Below, piece by piece: positions 33,645 to 43,363 of a stretch of DNA of 47,976 nt. The stretch is from Roseibacillus sp. (GTDB lineage Bacteria; Verrucomicrobiota; Verrucomicrobiia; Verrucomicrobiales; Akkermansiaceae). The stretch covers positions 1-47,976 of the forward strand of contig NZAC01000006.1 of assembly GCA_002686085.1 (NCBI GenBank), given 5' to 3'. Numbering within the stretch: position 1 is the first letter of the stretch; each line of letters begins with the position of its first letter. The notes below the pieces were generated by a model. It made no database searches, was not told where the DNA came from, and saw only the letters and a list, made by a program, of their open reading frames with translations. Made by a program: the position numbers and the translations under genes.

Positions 33645-34895
33645 ATGATTTTTCCCTACTCTAACTTCCGGATCTACCTTCTTACCTTCAGCCTGATTCT
33701 TGGAGGTTTCTCTCTTCCGGCATCTGCTGAAGACTGGCCACAATGGCGTGGGCCCGACCGCGATGGCCGCTCTCTGGAAACTGCCCTTCTCAAGAAATGG
33801 CCGGAAGGCGGCCCCCCTCTGGCGTGGAAAGCCCGGACTGCCGGTGCCGGGTTTTCCAGTATCTCCGTTTCAAAGGGTGTCATCTACACGCTGGGTGATT
33901 TGGCAGACGGGTGCCATGTGATCGCTCTCAAGGAAACGGACGGATCGCTGATCTGGAAATCGCGAACTGGAGAAGCCGGCGGGCATCGTGGCTATCCTGG
34001 CCCTCGGAGCACACCCACCGTGGATGGCGGACAGGTGTTCGCTCTCGACCAGCACTCCAATCTAATCTGCCTCAACGCAGCTGACGGAGAAAAGGCTTGG
34101 ACGGTTAACCTCCAAGAGGACTTTGATGGCAAGATGATGTCAGGATGGAGGTGGAGTGAATCCCCTCTCGTTGATGGCGAATCCGTAATCTGCACTCCCG
34201 GCGGAGCCAAAGGCACCGTTCTGGCTCTTAGCCGCAAAACCGGGAAAAAACTTTGGCAGACCAGTGAGTGGACGGATCCAACTGGCTATTCATCGGTTAT
34301 CATCGCAACCATAAACGGAACACGCCAATATGTCCAACTCACTGGCAAGAGCTTGGCAGGAATTGATCCCAAGTCGGGCAAAGTTCTTTGGAGGGTCGAG
34401 CGCATCGGCAAGACCGCTGTAATTACCACTCCTGTTGTTCATCAAAATATTGTCTGGGTCACTTCCTCTTATGGAGTCGGCTGCCACGCCTTCCAGATCG
34501 ACAGGAAAGGCGACAATTGGTCCGCCAAGGAAATTCATTCGAGCCGAAAATTCGCCAACCACCATGGCGGTGTCATCGAACTGGATGGGCACGTTTTTGG
34601 CTCAACTGGAGGGAGCTTTGCCTGCATGAACATCAGGAGCGGGGAACTCATCTACCGCGAGCGAAGCGCCGGAAAGGGAGCCACGACCTTTGCCGATGGA
34701 CACTTCTATCTCCGAAGCGAAAACGGTCCCGTAGCCCTGATTGAAGCTTCTTCGAAAGAATTAAAGGAAATCAGCAGCTTCGAGCAACCCGAGCGAAGCG
34801 AGAAAAAATCATGGGCTCACCCTGTGGTGGCCAATGGAAAATTGTACCTCCGCGATCAGGACCTGCTCCTCTGTTATGATATCTCAGAAAAATAA
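33645..34895 (+). CDS. Secreted PQQ-like beta-propeller protein
   Basis: A 416-residue exported protein with a signal peptide (MIFPYSNFRIYLLTFSLILGGFSLPASA/EDW). The mature chain opens with DWPQWRGPDRDGRS, the typical start of planctomycete and verrucomicrobial PQQ-binding-like propellers. Repeated blades show GDLADGCHVIALKETDGSLIWKS, ALDQHSNLICLNAADGEKAW, CTPGGAKGTVLALSRKTGKKLW and DPKSGKVLWRV (the A-x-D-x-x-T/S-G-x-x-x-W pattern). These predict a seven- or eight-bladed propeller. No PQQ cofactor residues can be identified, and many such proteins bind no PQQ and serve as periplasmic interaction modules. It begins 51 bases after the PdxA-family gene and may be cotranscribed. Function unknown. 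Confidence 0.88.
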   Translation: MIFPYSNFRIYLLTFSLILGGFSLPASAEDWPQWRGPDRDGRSLETALLKKWPEGGPPLAWKARTAGAGFSSISVSKGVIYTLGDLADGCHVIALKETDGSLIWKSRTGEAGGHRGYPGPRSTPTVDGGQVFALDQHSNLICLNAADGEKAWTVNLQEDFDGKMMSGWRWSESPLVDGESVICTPGGAKGTVLALSRKTGKKLWQTSEWTDPTGYSSVIIATINGTRQYVQLTGKSLAGIDPKSGKVLWRVERIGKTAVITTPVVHQNIVWVTSSYGVGCHAFQIDRKGDNWSAKEIHSSRKFANHHGGVIELDGHVFGSTGGSFACMNIRSGELIYRERSAGKGATTFADGHFYLRSENGPVALIEASSKELKEISSFEQPERSEKKSWAHPVVANGKLYLRDQDLLLCYDISEK

Positions 34896-34939
34896 GTGAT
34901 GGCCGCAGCGCATGCACTCTTCCATCGCAAGCACGCAAT

Positions 34940-36142
34940 TCAGTCCGCTTTCCCATCCTTGTCCTCATCCCGGATTCCCGAGTAGGGATTAGCGAGCACC
35001 GCCTGCCACGCGATTTTGCGAAACACTTTGTCGAGCTGCTCTCCCGGGAACCCCCCAGTCTCCACTTTCCCGCTAATCAACTCGGGGGATCGCCGGTAGA
35101 GAGACGCATAAAACACATAACCCTCCAGCCATTCAAATCCTGGCCCGAGGTGCCCCAGCTTATCCCGCCAGAGAGACTTCGCTTTGCCTCCCAGCGAGCG
35201 GTGCAGACCTTCCACTCCAGGCAGCTCACCCCGCTGAAAATATTGAGATGCCAGCACCATCGCCTCACAGGTCGGCATGATGACTACCCTTCCCGGATAT
35301 TTCTCATTGAGAGGAGCGATCAGCTCTCCATAAGCCTGTCCCTGTAACTCACCGAGCTGCTTGATCGTTTCCGGAACAAACCCCTTCTTTGTAGCTCCCT
35401 CGATTTTGTCCAAGTGCTCAATCTGAGGCCAGCCGTCGGAAAGGAAAAACTTCATGCCGGGGTTATACTTCAGGCAAAATTCAATCCAACATGAGTAGTA
35501 TTCCGGGCGGTCATTGAAATAAGGGCCCCACATCATGGCTTCCCATTCCGCATTGGCGATGGAGGCCAGAAGCTTTGGCTTCGCCTTCCCCTTAAACTGA
35601 AAGATGCCATTCTCCTGCTCCCACTTATAGCGGGTGCTACCCGTCATCCCCCCCCCGGTATGCAGATGCATCGGCTGCTGAAATCCAGCAGCCTGGCAGA
35701 TTTTAGGGAGAGTTTTATATCCGGGTCCCATAAAACTATGTCCCGTTCCAACAACCCGAAGCCCTCCATCTTTTGGTTTGGCGAAGGAAGTAACTGGATC
35801 CCTGCCAGAACCAAGAACCTTTGCGTAAGTTTCCCGGATGCGTTCCGGGGACTGGTAGCACACAGCATGCTCGGGGAATTTCTCCTTCTCCCATCCTGGG
35901 TGCACCTTGAAAGAACGCGCTGCTCCCCGTTGCGCACCACCCCCACCGCTTGCCTTGTCTCGAAAAGCGAGGGCCTCCGCTACCGTCAGTATTCCATCCT
36001 TGTTTGCATCAGCCTGCGGGAAACGCTTTAGTAACTGAGCAAGTTGGTCCTTGGCGGGATTGGCACAGGCAACACCGCCCGAGGCAATCAGGATGGCCAG
36101 AAAGGTATAAGCCCGTCTACGGCATCTGATCTTGATATTCAT
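34940..36142 (-). CDS. Secreted EF-hand protein with possible SGNH-like motif, function unknown
   Basis: A 400-residue exported protein. The signal peptide (MNIKIRCRRRAYTFLAILIASGGVACA) could end at the AC of GVACA and be a lipoprotein, or at ACA/N. A calcium-binding EF-hand loop DANKDGILTVAE starts at Asp45 (Asp45, Asn47, Asp49, Glu56 as ligands). A second DxDxDG-like RDEDKDGKAD closes the protein. The middle contains VGTGHSFMGPGYKTLP (about 131-146), like the first block of SGNH-type hydrolases (GxSxxxG), and later FFLSDGWPQIEHLDK and VIMPTCEAMVLAS. ATG 36142 was chosen over an upstream in-frame codon because it opens the signal. I cannot name the family with confidence; similar uncharacterised proteins occur in Planctomycetota and Verrucomicrobiota. 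It is convergent with the propeller gene and divergent from the GGT gene. Confidence 0.72.
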   Translation of the reverse strand: MNIKIRCRRRAYTFLAILIASGGVACANPAKDQLAQLLKRFPQADANKDGILTVAEALAFRDKASGGGGAQRGAARSFKVHPGWEKEKFPEHAVCYQSPERIRETYAKVLGSGRDPVTSFAKPKDGGLRVVGTGHSFMGPGYKTLPKICQAAGFQQPMHLHTGGGMTGSTRYKWEQENGIFQFKGKAKPKLLASIANAEWEAMMWGPYFNDRPEYYSCWIEFCLKYNPGMKFFLSDGWPQIEHLDKIEGATKKGFVPETIKQLGELQGQAYGELIAPLNEKYPGRVVIMPTCEAMVLASQYFQRGELPGVEGLHRSLGGKAKSLWRDKLGHLGPGFEWLEGYVFYASLYRRSPELISGKVETGGFPGEQLDKVFRKIAWQAVLANPYSGIRDEDKDGKAD

Positions 36143-36311
36143 ATGAGCGCCATGCTCCATCTCTCGCACCAGAGGTCCAATCAATTTCACAGAAAGAGGG
36201 GGAGTTTCCAACGCGAATAACGGGGAAAACCCGGCAAATCACCTCACAACGAGGAAGACCCATATTTCCGGATGTTCAGCCGGACTTCCACAAGGCAATA
36301 CTACGCGACAC

Positions 36312-38108
36312 ATGCGCTGCCTGCCCGTCTTTACCAGAATCCGTATGCCTGCCTTTTTTCTGGGAGCCATTTCTCTCTTTTTCGTTCCGCTGCTCGCTCA
36401 GAACACGAACACCCCCATACCTCAGACATCCTCTGCAAACCGGCCCGTCACGGGTCAGGGAGGCATGGTAGCCACTCAGGAAGCCCACGCCACCCGGTCC
36501 GCACTGGAAGTGCTCGCCGAGGGCGGCAATGCCGTCGACGCCGCGGTCACAGCCGGCTTTACCCTTGCCGTCACCCTCCCGCGGGCAGGCAATCTGGGGG
36601 GAGGAGGTTTTATGCTGATTCACCTCGCAAAAGAGAACCGGCAGATTGCTCTCGACTACCGGGAGAAAGCACCGTCGGCAGCTCAACGGGATATGTTTCT
36701 GACGAAGGAAGGCGCTCCTGACCCGAGACGTTCTCGCTTCACGCGGCTGGCATCGGGAGTTCCCGGCACTGTCCATGGTCTGGCGCACGCCCTTCGGCAC
36801 TACGGATCAATCTCAATTCGCAGGGCCCTTGCACCAGCAATCAAACTAGCAGCTGATGGATTTGTCGTAGGGCAGGCCCTTCATGATTCGCTGAAATCCT
36901 GCGCAGATGATTTATACGCAGACAAGGAAGCTCGATCCATCTTCCTCAACGCCAACGGAAAGGCTTGGCCGGTGGGCAGCACCCTCGTTCAGAAGGATCT
37001 CGCTCGCAGCCTGCGCCTGCTGTCTGAACAAGGGCCTGCCGCATTTTACCTTGGGGACATTGCGACCGCAATTGATCGTGATATGCGCGCTCATGGTGGA
37101 CTCGTCAGCCGCAAGGATCTCGCTGACTACCGCGCCGTCGAAAGGATGCCGATCCGGGGGCACTACCGTGGGTGGAAGATCATCTCCATGCCTCCCCCCA
37201 GCTCAGGTGGCATTCATCTCATCCAGATGCTCAATATTATGGATCATTTTCCGATAGGGAAATATGGCTCAAACTCGGACAAGACCATTCATGTCATTAC
37301 GGAGGCAATGAAAAGGGCCTACGCCGACCGTTCACGCTATCTTGGAGATCCTGACTTTTCCGAGATACCCGTATCTCAGCTCATCTCGAAGAACTACGCG
37401 CAGAAGCTAGCCAAGGGCATCACCCATGGACCCGCCACACCCAGCAGCCAGATCGCACCGGGACTGGGACCTCTCCCCCCGCCCGAGAGCAACGAGACCA
37501 CCCATTTTAGCGTCATCGACAAGGAGGGCAACGCCGTCTCCAACACCTACACCCTCAACTTTAGTTACGGATCACGGATTGTCATCCCCGGCACGGGAAT
37601 TCTTCTCAACAACGAAATGGACGACTTCTCCGCAAAACCGGGAACCCCAAATGCCTACGGCCTCATCGGGGGTCGGCGTAATGCCATCGAACCGGGAAAG
37701 CGAATGCTCAGCTCAATGACTCCCACTATTCTACTCGGTGAAGACGATACCGTTATTGCCACTGGAAGTCCTGGCGGAAGCCGGATCATCAATATCGTTC
37801 TGCAGATCGTCAGCAACATCATCGATCATGGCATGAATGTCGCGGAGGCAACCCGGACGACTCGTTTTCACCACCAATGGCTCCCTGATGAGCTGCTGGT
37901 TGAGGCCGGCCTAGAGGCAAACACTAGGAACCTTCTTAACAAACGGGGGCACGCCATCCGCCTCACCAGCCCCATTGGTTCTACTCAAACGGTCATGAAG
38001 AGGAAGGGGATCTTTCTCGGAGCCAGCGACCCCCGGATAGGCGGAGCACTCACCCTCGGACTTACCGGCAACTCTTTCCCACAGGACGAGGTTCTCCCCC
38101 GGGACTAA
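36312..38108 (+). CDS. ggt: Gamma-glutamyltransferase
   Basis: A 598-residue periplasmic gamma-glutamyltranspeptidase. A signal peptide (residues about 12-30, ending FVPLLAQ) precedes the heavy chain, which begins GMVATQEAHATRSALEVLAEGGNAVDAAVT. The autoprocessing and catalytic Thr396 lies in NETTHFSVIDKEGNAVSNT, so the precursor should cleave before Thr396 into heavy and light subunits. The light chain shows LNNEMDDFSAKPG, RMLSSMTPTILL and SPGGSRIINIVLQ (the oxyanion and glutamate contacts). The initial ATG at 36312 gives MRCLPVFTRIR before a second ATG (36345) that starts the hydrophobic core; either could be used. It cleaves the gamma-glutamyl bond of glutathione or gamma-glutamyl peptides. 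No glutathione genes are adjacent. Confidence 0.94.
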   Translation: MRCLPVFTRIRMPAFFLGAISLFFVPLLAQNTNTPIPQTSSANRPVTGQGGMVATQEAHATRSALEVLAEGGNAVDAAVTAGFTLAVTLPRAGNLGGGGFMLIHLAKENRQIALDYREKAPSAAQRDMFLTKEGAPDPRRSRFTRLASGVPGTVHGLAHALRHYGSISIRRALAPAIKLAADGFVVGQALHDSLKSCADDLYADKEARSIFLNANGKAWPVGSTLVQKDLARSLRLLSEQGPAAFYLGDIATAIDRDMRAHGGLVSRKDLADYRAVERMPIRGHYRGWKIISMPPPSSGGIHLIQMLNIMDHFPIGKYGSNSDKTIHVITEAMKRAYADRSRYLGDPDFSEIPVSQLISKNYAQKLAKGITHGPATPSSQIAPGLGPLPPPESNETTHFSVIDKEGNAVSNTYTLNFSYGSRIVIPGTGILLNNEMDDFSAKPGTPNAYGLIGGRRNAIEPGKRMLSSMTPTILLGEDDTVIATGSPGGSRIINIVLQIVSNIIDHGMNVAEATRTTRFHHQWLPDELLVEAGLEANTRNLLNKRGHAIRLTSPIGSTQTVMKRKGIFLGASDPRIGGALTLGLTGNSFPQDEVLPRD

Positions 38109-38117
38109 CCATTTCAA

Positions 38118-38131
38118 AACCCGTCCGGGTT
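38118..38131. terminator. Weak hairpin after ggt
   Basis: AACCCG and CGGGTT form a 6-bp palindrome around TC (38118-38131), 10 bases after the ggt stop. There is no T tract after it, so it may be only a weak or factor-dependent terminator. The rest of the 205-base gap to the CotH gene shows nothing I can name. Confidence 0.3.
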
Positions 38132-38313
38132 ACTCCTGATCATCATGACAGTCCCCGCGCGATCAATTGAAGCAGACCTGATATCCTGAAGCGGGAAGGC
38201 AAACACATTCCAGCCGGCTTCTACGTGCACTTCCACACCCGCAGGGCAGCATTGGAAAATAGACTCGCTCCCTACCATCCACGGGACCCACAATCCCCCG
38301 AGACCCGTTCATC

Positions 38314-41300
38314 ATGTCCCTCCCCCCCTCACTGCCCCGGGCAGTTCTCACTCTAGTCTTCCTTCAAGCTGCCGCCCTCGTGGCCGCGCCCCCCCGGATC
38401 ACTGAGTTCATGGCCAGCAACGATGGGATCGTCGCCGACGAGGACGGAGATTATCCTGACTGGATTGAAATCCACAATCCCAACCCGACCGCGATCGACC
38501 TCGCAGGTCACTCCCTCACCGATGACCCCTCGGAACCACGACAATGGGTTTTCCCTGCTGGCTCGGTCGTCAGAGGAGGCGGATACCTTGTGGTGTTTGC
38601 CTCTGGGAAGAATCGCACCCCCTCCGGAGCTGAACTACATACAAACTTCGAACTTAACGCAGGTGGCGATTACCTTTCCCTTCTTGCTCCTGATGGATCC
38701 AGCATTCTCACCGAGTTCGGCTCAGAGGTGGTTCCTTTTCCTCGACAACGGCCTGACATTTCCTACGGCACTGGGGAAGCCTCGCTCAAAATCAACCTCC
38801 TCGGAGAGACTCCCGAAGCCCGTTACCTCGTTCCTGCGAGCGAGAATGATCTCGACTCCCGGTGGCCCAATCTTCTTTTCGACGATACCACGTGGAACGG
38901 CGGAAGCCTTGCCCTCGGATTTGACCTTGATGGAAATGACGGAAGCGCCATTGCACCACAAAACCATTGGCCTCTCGATGATGGCTTCGGAAGCATCGCC
39001 CGCGACACCAGCGGGAATTTTCCGGGCTCCCTGATCGGCATACAGGGTGAATCATCACCGTGGGATCTCGATGCTCCACCCATTGCTGGCGGACCGGAGT
39101 CATCCCTGAGATTCGACGGCACCTCAACCTTTCTCCAAACCACCCTCCCCGGCATCGGAGGCTCCTCATCCCGCTCCATCGTGTTCTGGATCCGATCGGA
39201 TGACACCTCGAATCATGGAATCATTTCGTGGGGGAATCGGGACACTCCGTCGGGAAAGTTTCATCTTCGCCTCAACAGCAATCCGGATAGCGGAACTCTG
39301 GGGGCGATCCGATGTGACCTTGGGGGAGGAAGCGCCGTAGGCTCCACGAGTATCGCTGACAACCAATGGCATCATGTGGCCGTTGTGTTCGAAGAAGACA
39401 CCACACCTACGCTTTCGGATCTTCGATTCTATATCGACGGCATAGAGGACCTCGCCACTGGTCCGGCGAATGTTCCAGTCGATACTGATATTTCCAATAT
39501 TGATTCTCTCGAGGTCGCTATCGGCCGACGCGTCGAGAGGACTCCCCTCTATTTCTCTGGAAACCTCGCAGATGTCGCCCTTTACGAGGTCGCCTTGACT
39601 TCTGACGCTGTCACAAGTCTCGCGCAAGGCACCTTCCGCCCCTCCAGCTCTATTGGATTCGGCAGCTACATAACCACCAATGTCGAGAGTGAGATGCTCA
39701 ACCAAGGCTCATCACTCTTCGTCCGCACACGCTTTGATCTCCCCTCCGATTACTCGCTGGAGGGCCTCCGCCTCTTTCTTCGCTACGATGACGGAATTCG
39801 CGCCTTCATCAACGGCGAGGAAGTCGCGAGCGCGAACATTCCAGGGGAAAGTTCATGGAACATGACGGCACAAACAGAGCGGACCAATGTGGAGGCCGTC
39901 AGCACGGTTGAATTCAACGCCTCGCGAGTCCTGCCTGCCCTGCGTCCGACTGACAACATTCTTGCCCTGCACGGAGCAAACCTCAACGCCGGTGATCGTG
40001 ACTTCCTCATCAACGCCCGACTTGAAGGAATCGATCTTGGACAACGCTCTGCCGGCTACTTCCTGACTCCTACTCCGGGGGCGGAAAACACCGGGGAACC
40101 TGACACTGGGGCTTTTGTGGCCGATACAAAATTCGCGCCTAATCGTGGATTCTATGAGGAACCTTTCAATCTTACAATCAGCAGCAAAACCGAGGGCGCT
40201 TCCATCTATTACACCTTAGATGGGAGCGAGCCGTCCTCGAGCAACGGCATACTCTACAACGGCCCTCTTGCAATCGATGGCACCGCCACCGTTAGGGCTG
40301 TAGCGCTGAAACTCGGACTCGTTTCCACAAATATTGACACCCATACCTACATCTTTCCAGACAGCGTGCTCACTCAAAGCACAACGCCGCAGGGCTTTCC
40401 CACGGCCTGGGGAGAGCGCGCAACCGATTACGAAATGGACCCGGACCTGATAGGCACAGCCTACTCCCGGGAGGAGATCATCGATTCGCTGCGTTCTCTT
40501 CCCTCTATCTCGGTTGTCATGAACGTCGACGATCTCTTTGATGGGGAGAGCGGATTTTACGCCAATTCGGACCAACGCGGTGACGAATGGGAAAAGCGGT
40601 GCTCTTACGAGTTCTTCGATTTTCCGAATGGCGCGCAAACTCAATTAAACGGGGGAATCCGGGCGGTGGGCCGTGCGAGTCGCTCCGCCAATCGCGGCAA
40701 ACACAATCTCCGGGCAGTCTTCCGCTCAGAGTATGGCCCCACCAAGCTGCAGTTTCCCCTTTTTGCTGATTCCGAGGTTACCGAGTTTAACTCGCTGATC
40801 CTTCGGGGAGGGAATGGCGATTCATGGCTGAATCCGGGTGTGGTGGAGCGGGCGCAGTATATTCGCGATCAGTGGCACCGGGACGCGCAGCGCGCTACCG
40901 GGCAGCCTTTCCAGCACCAGATGTATGCCCATCTCTACCTCAACGGGCTCTACTGGGGCATGTATCATATTTTCGAACGTTTTGAGGACGATATGCTCGC
41001 AGAGCACTTCGGAGGCGAGGAAGAAGACTGGGACGCGATCAAAGATGCTGGGAGGGCGAGCGTTCTTGAAGTAGTCGATGGTGACCTGAGCGCCTGGAAT
41101 CGCACTTTAGCGGTAACAAGGCGGGATATGAGCAACCCCACAAACTATGCAAACGCCCTGATATTTATCGATCCCGATACGTGGATTGACTATTTTATCA
41201 CCAATTTCTATTCCGGAAATACCGACTGGGACCAGTCCAACTGGAGAGCAGCCCGGCGCAGGGAAAGGGACGCCAAATGGATGCTCTTCGCATGGGACTC

Positions 41301-43296
41301 CGAGCGGACGGACCTGAACGCGACTCAGGGCACAAACTCCAGTACCAACGATGCCACGGTTGAAAACACGCCGAACTTTCCATCGAGCGTGCATCAGCGA
41401 TTGACCGCCAACGAAGAATATCGCCTGCGCTTCGCTGACCGGGTCCGGCTGCACTGTTTTAATGGCGGAACCTTCACCCCGGAGGGAGCCGCTCAACTAT
41501 GGGACGCCCGAGCTGATGAGATTTATGAACCGCTCATCGTAGAGGCGATACGCTGGGGGGACCGCCATCGTTTCCCTCCCGCCCGCCGGGAAACCTTCTG
41601 GCGGCAGATGTATAATACCATGCAGAGCGATTTCTTCCCCCAGCGCACCGAAACATTGATCTCTCAACTCAGGGCTCGCGGACTCTATCCCTCGGTGGAA
41701 GCCCCGGACTTTACTCCTCACGGAGGCCTCTTCACCGATCAATCGGAGATCACGATCAGCGCGAGCACAGGAGGCACAATCTATTACACCACTGATGGAA
41801 GTGATCCCCGGCGGCCCACCACTGCGGGATCCGAATCCCTCCTGCTTCCGGAGGGATCTTCAGCCCTGGCGTTCGTCCCTACTGATGACTCCCTCGCAAT
41901 GACTTGGACGGAGCCAGAATTTGATGCCACCGGCTGGATAGGCGGGGCAAGCGGGGTCGGATTCGAGCTGGATACAGGCTTTGAAGGACTTTTCGGGGTC
42001 GACCTGAGTGAAATGCATTCTCTGAACTCCTCGGCTTACGCCCGGTGGGAGTTCGAAATTCAGGACCGAGTCCAGCTGGCTGCAATCACCTCCCTGACAC
42101 TCCGCGCACGCTATGATGACGGGTTTATCGCCTACCTGAACGGAGGAGAGGCGGCTTCCGCAAATCGACCAGCCAATCCCACTTGGAATTCCCAAGCCTC
42201 TGCTGCTCACCCGGACGGATCAGCGGTCGAATTCAGCACCTTCAATCTCAGCAATTCCATCAATCGCCTGCGACTTGGCACCAACGTGCTCGCCATTCAC
42301 TGCATGAACCAGCAATCGGACAGCAATGATCTTCTTTTCATTCCCGAACTGGTGGCAGCCACCGGAACCATTCCTGCTGGCGTTTCTCCCTCCGCCCAAG
42401 TTTACAATGGTCTGCCCCTTGCACTCGGAGAAAGCACCCGTCTGCAGGCCCGTTCATTAAGAAACGGAATATGGTCAGCCCTGACTACTGCCATCTTTAC
42501 GGTAGGAACCCCGGCCACCTCTGAGCACATCGCGATCAGCGAAGTGCATTATCACCCTCTCGGCGATTCTCCCACCGAATTCCTCGAGCTGATCAATGTC
42601 TCCGATGAAGTAGTGGACCTCACTGGACTCTCCTTCACCAATGGCATTGTATTCACCTTCCCCGAGGCCACCCTCCTCTCCCCAGGCGAACGCACGCTCA
42701 TCGTTGAGAATATCACCGCTTTCGAAATTGCCTACGGTCTCGGTTTGCCCATTGCCGGATCCTTTGCGAATGGAACGCGCCTCTCCAACGGAGGCGAGCG
42801 CATTACCTTGCTGGCCCGCGACGGCTCCACCATCTCCGACTTCCGTTACCGCGATTCCCACCCCTGGCCACAAGCCCCGGACCAGACCGGGCAAAGCCTC
42901 ATTCATGTCGCCCCCGGGGAATCCTCCCCTTCCAATCCGCTCAGTTGGCGCGCCAGTATCCTTCCCGGGGGAAATCCAAGCTCATCCGACTCCATCTCTT
43001 TCCTCGATGAAGAATCACAATCCCTTCTTAATTATGCACTTACAGATAATTCAGAGTTCCAGTTCTCGGTAGTGGAGGATCTCTCTGCTCTTTCCTTCCT
43101 TACCCGTAGCGCAGCAGATGACGCCACCATCTGGGTAGAATTTTCCACTGATCTTCGCACTTGGACAGATGCCCCGACCGAGTCTCTGGTTTCCCGGGAC
43201 GCTCGACCCGATGGAACGACCCTCTTCCGCTTCACCATGCCTTCTCCCCAGCGAGACTTGGTGAGATTTGCCCGCCTGCGTGTCGAACTGCGCTGA
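38314..43296 (+). CDS. Giant secreted lamin-tail / LamG / CotH-kinase-like protein
   Basis: A 1660-residue exported protein with a signal peptide (about 1-25). Domains, by eye: lamin-tail domain 27-135 (ITEFMASNDG, DWIEIHNPN, LAGHSLTDD); LamG 217-429 (NHWPLDDGFGS, WHHVAVVFEE, LADVALYEVAL); a ligand-binding sandwich about 469-572 (YDDGIRAFINGEEVASAN); chitobiase/hexosaminidase-C-like 608-684 (YYTLDGSEPSSSNG); CotH about 729-1130; a second chitobiase-C-like module 1131-1170 (YYTTDGSDPRRPTT); a second sandwich about 1178-1350 (YDDGFIAYLNGGEAASAN); a second lamin-tail 1409-1535. The CotH part shows GNTDWDQSNWR (968-978) and AWDSERT (993-999), equivalent to the nucleotide- and metal-binding residues of spore-coat CotH kinases. 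Such proteins are frequent in Verrucomicrobiota. Secreted protein phosphorylation is inferred, not shown; a surface role is likely. Confidence 0.9.
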   Translation: MSLPPSLPRAVLTLVFLQAAALVAAPPRITEFMASNDGIVADEDGDYPDWIEIHNPNPTAIDLAGHSLTDDPSEPRQWVFPAGSVVRGGGYLVVFASGKNRTPSGAELHTNFELNAGGDYLSLLAPDGSSILTEFGSEVVPFPRQRPDISYGTGEASLKINLLGETPEARYLVPASENDLDSRWPNLLFDDTTWNGGSLALGFDLDGNDGSAIAPQNHWPLDDGFGSIARDTSGNFPGSLIGIQGESSPWDLDAPPIAGGPESSLRFDGTSTFLQTTLPGIGGSSSRSIVFWIRSDDTSNHGIISWGNRDTPSGKFHLRLNSNPDSGTLGAIRCDLGGGSAVGSTSIADNQWHHVAVVFEEDTTPTLSDLRFYIDGIEDLATGPANVPVDTDISNIDSLEVAIGRRVERTPLYFSGNLADVALYEVALTSDAVTSLAQGTFRPSSSIGFGSYITTNVESEMLNQGSSLFVRTRFDLPSDYSLEGLRLFLRYDDGIRAFINGEEVASANIPGESSWNMTAQTERTNVEAVSTVEFNASRVLPALRPTDNILALHGANLNAGDRDFLINARLEGIDLGQRSAGYFLTPTPGAENTGEPDTGAFVADTKFAPNRGFYEEPFNLTISSKTEGASIYYTLDGSEPSSSNGILYNGPLAIDGTATVRAVALKLGLVSTNIDTHTYIFPDSVLTQSTTPQGFPTAWGERATDYEMDPDLIGTAYSREEIIDSLRSLPSISVVMNVDDLFDGESGFYANSDQRGDEWEKRCSYEFFDFPNGAQTQLNGGIRAVGRASRSANRGKHNLRAVFRSEYGPTKLQFPLFADSEVTEFNSLILRGGNGDSWLNPGVVERAQYIRDQWHRDAQRATGQPFQHQMYAHLYLNGLYWGMYHIFERFEDDMLAEHFGGEEEDWDAIKDAGRASVLEVVDGDLSAWNRTLAVTRRDMSNPTNYANALIFIDPDTWIDYFITNFYSGNTDWDQSNWRAARRRERDAKWMLFAWDSERTDLNATQGTNSSTNDATVENTPNFPSSVHQRLTANEEYRLRFADRVRLHCFNGGTFTPEGAAQLWDARADEIYEPLIVEAIRWGDRHRFPPARRETFWRQMYNTMQSDFFPQRTETLISQLRARGLYPSVEAPDFTPHGGLFTDQSEITISASTGGTIYYTTDGSDPRRPTTAGSESLLLPEGSSALAFVPTDDSLAMTWTEPEFDATGWIGGASGVGFELDTGFEGLFGVDLSEMHSLNSSAYARWEFEIQDRVQLAAITSLTLRARYDDGFIAYLNGGEAASANRPANPTWNSQASAAHPDGSAVEFSTFNLSNSINRLRLGTNVLAIHCMNQQSDSNDLLFIPELVAATGTIPAGVSPSAQVYNGLPLALGESTRLQARSLRNGIWSALTTAIFTVGTPATSEHIAISEVHYHPLGDSPTEFLELINVSDEVVDLTGLSFTNGIVFTFPEATLLSPGERTLIVENITAFEIAYGLGLPIAGSFANGTRLSNGGERITLLARDGSTISDFRYRDSHPWPQAPDQTGQSLIHVAPGESSPSNPLSWRASILPGGNPSSSDSISFLDEESQSLLNYALTDNSEFQFSVVEDLSALSFLTRSAADDATIWVEFSTDLRTWTDAPTESLVSRDARPDGTTLFRFTMPSPQRDLVRFARLRVELR

Positions 43297-43363
43297 GCAC
43301 CGAATATATTCTTGGACCGGCCTCGACGTGAGACCACCATATTCCTCCTTCCTCCAAAATCCC

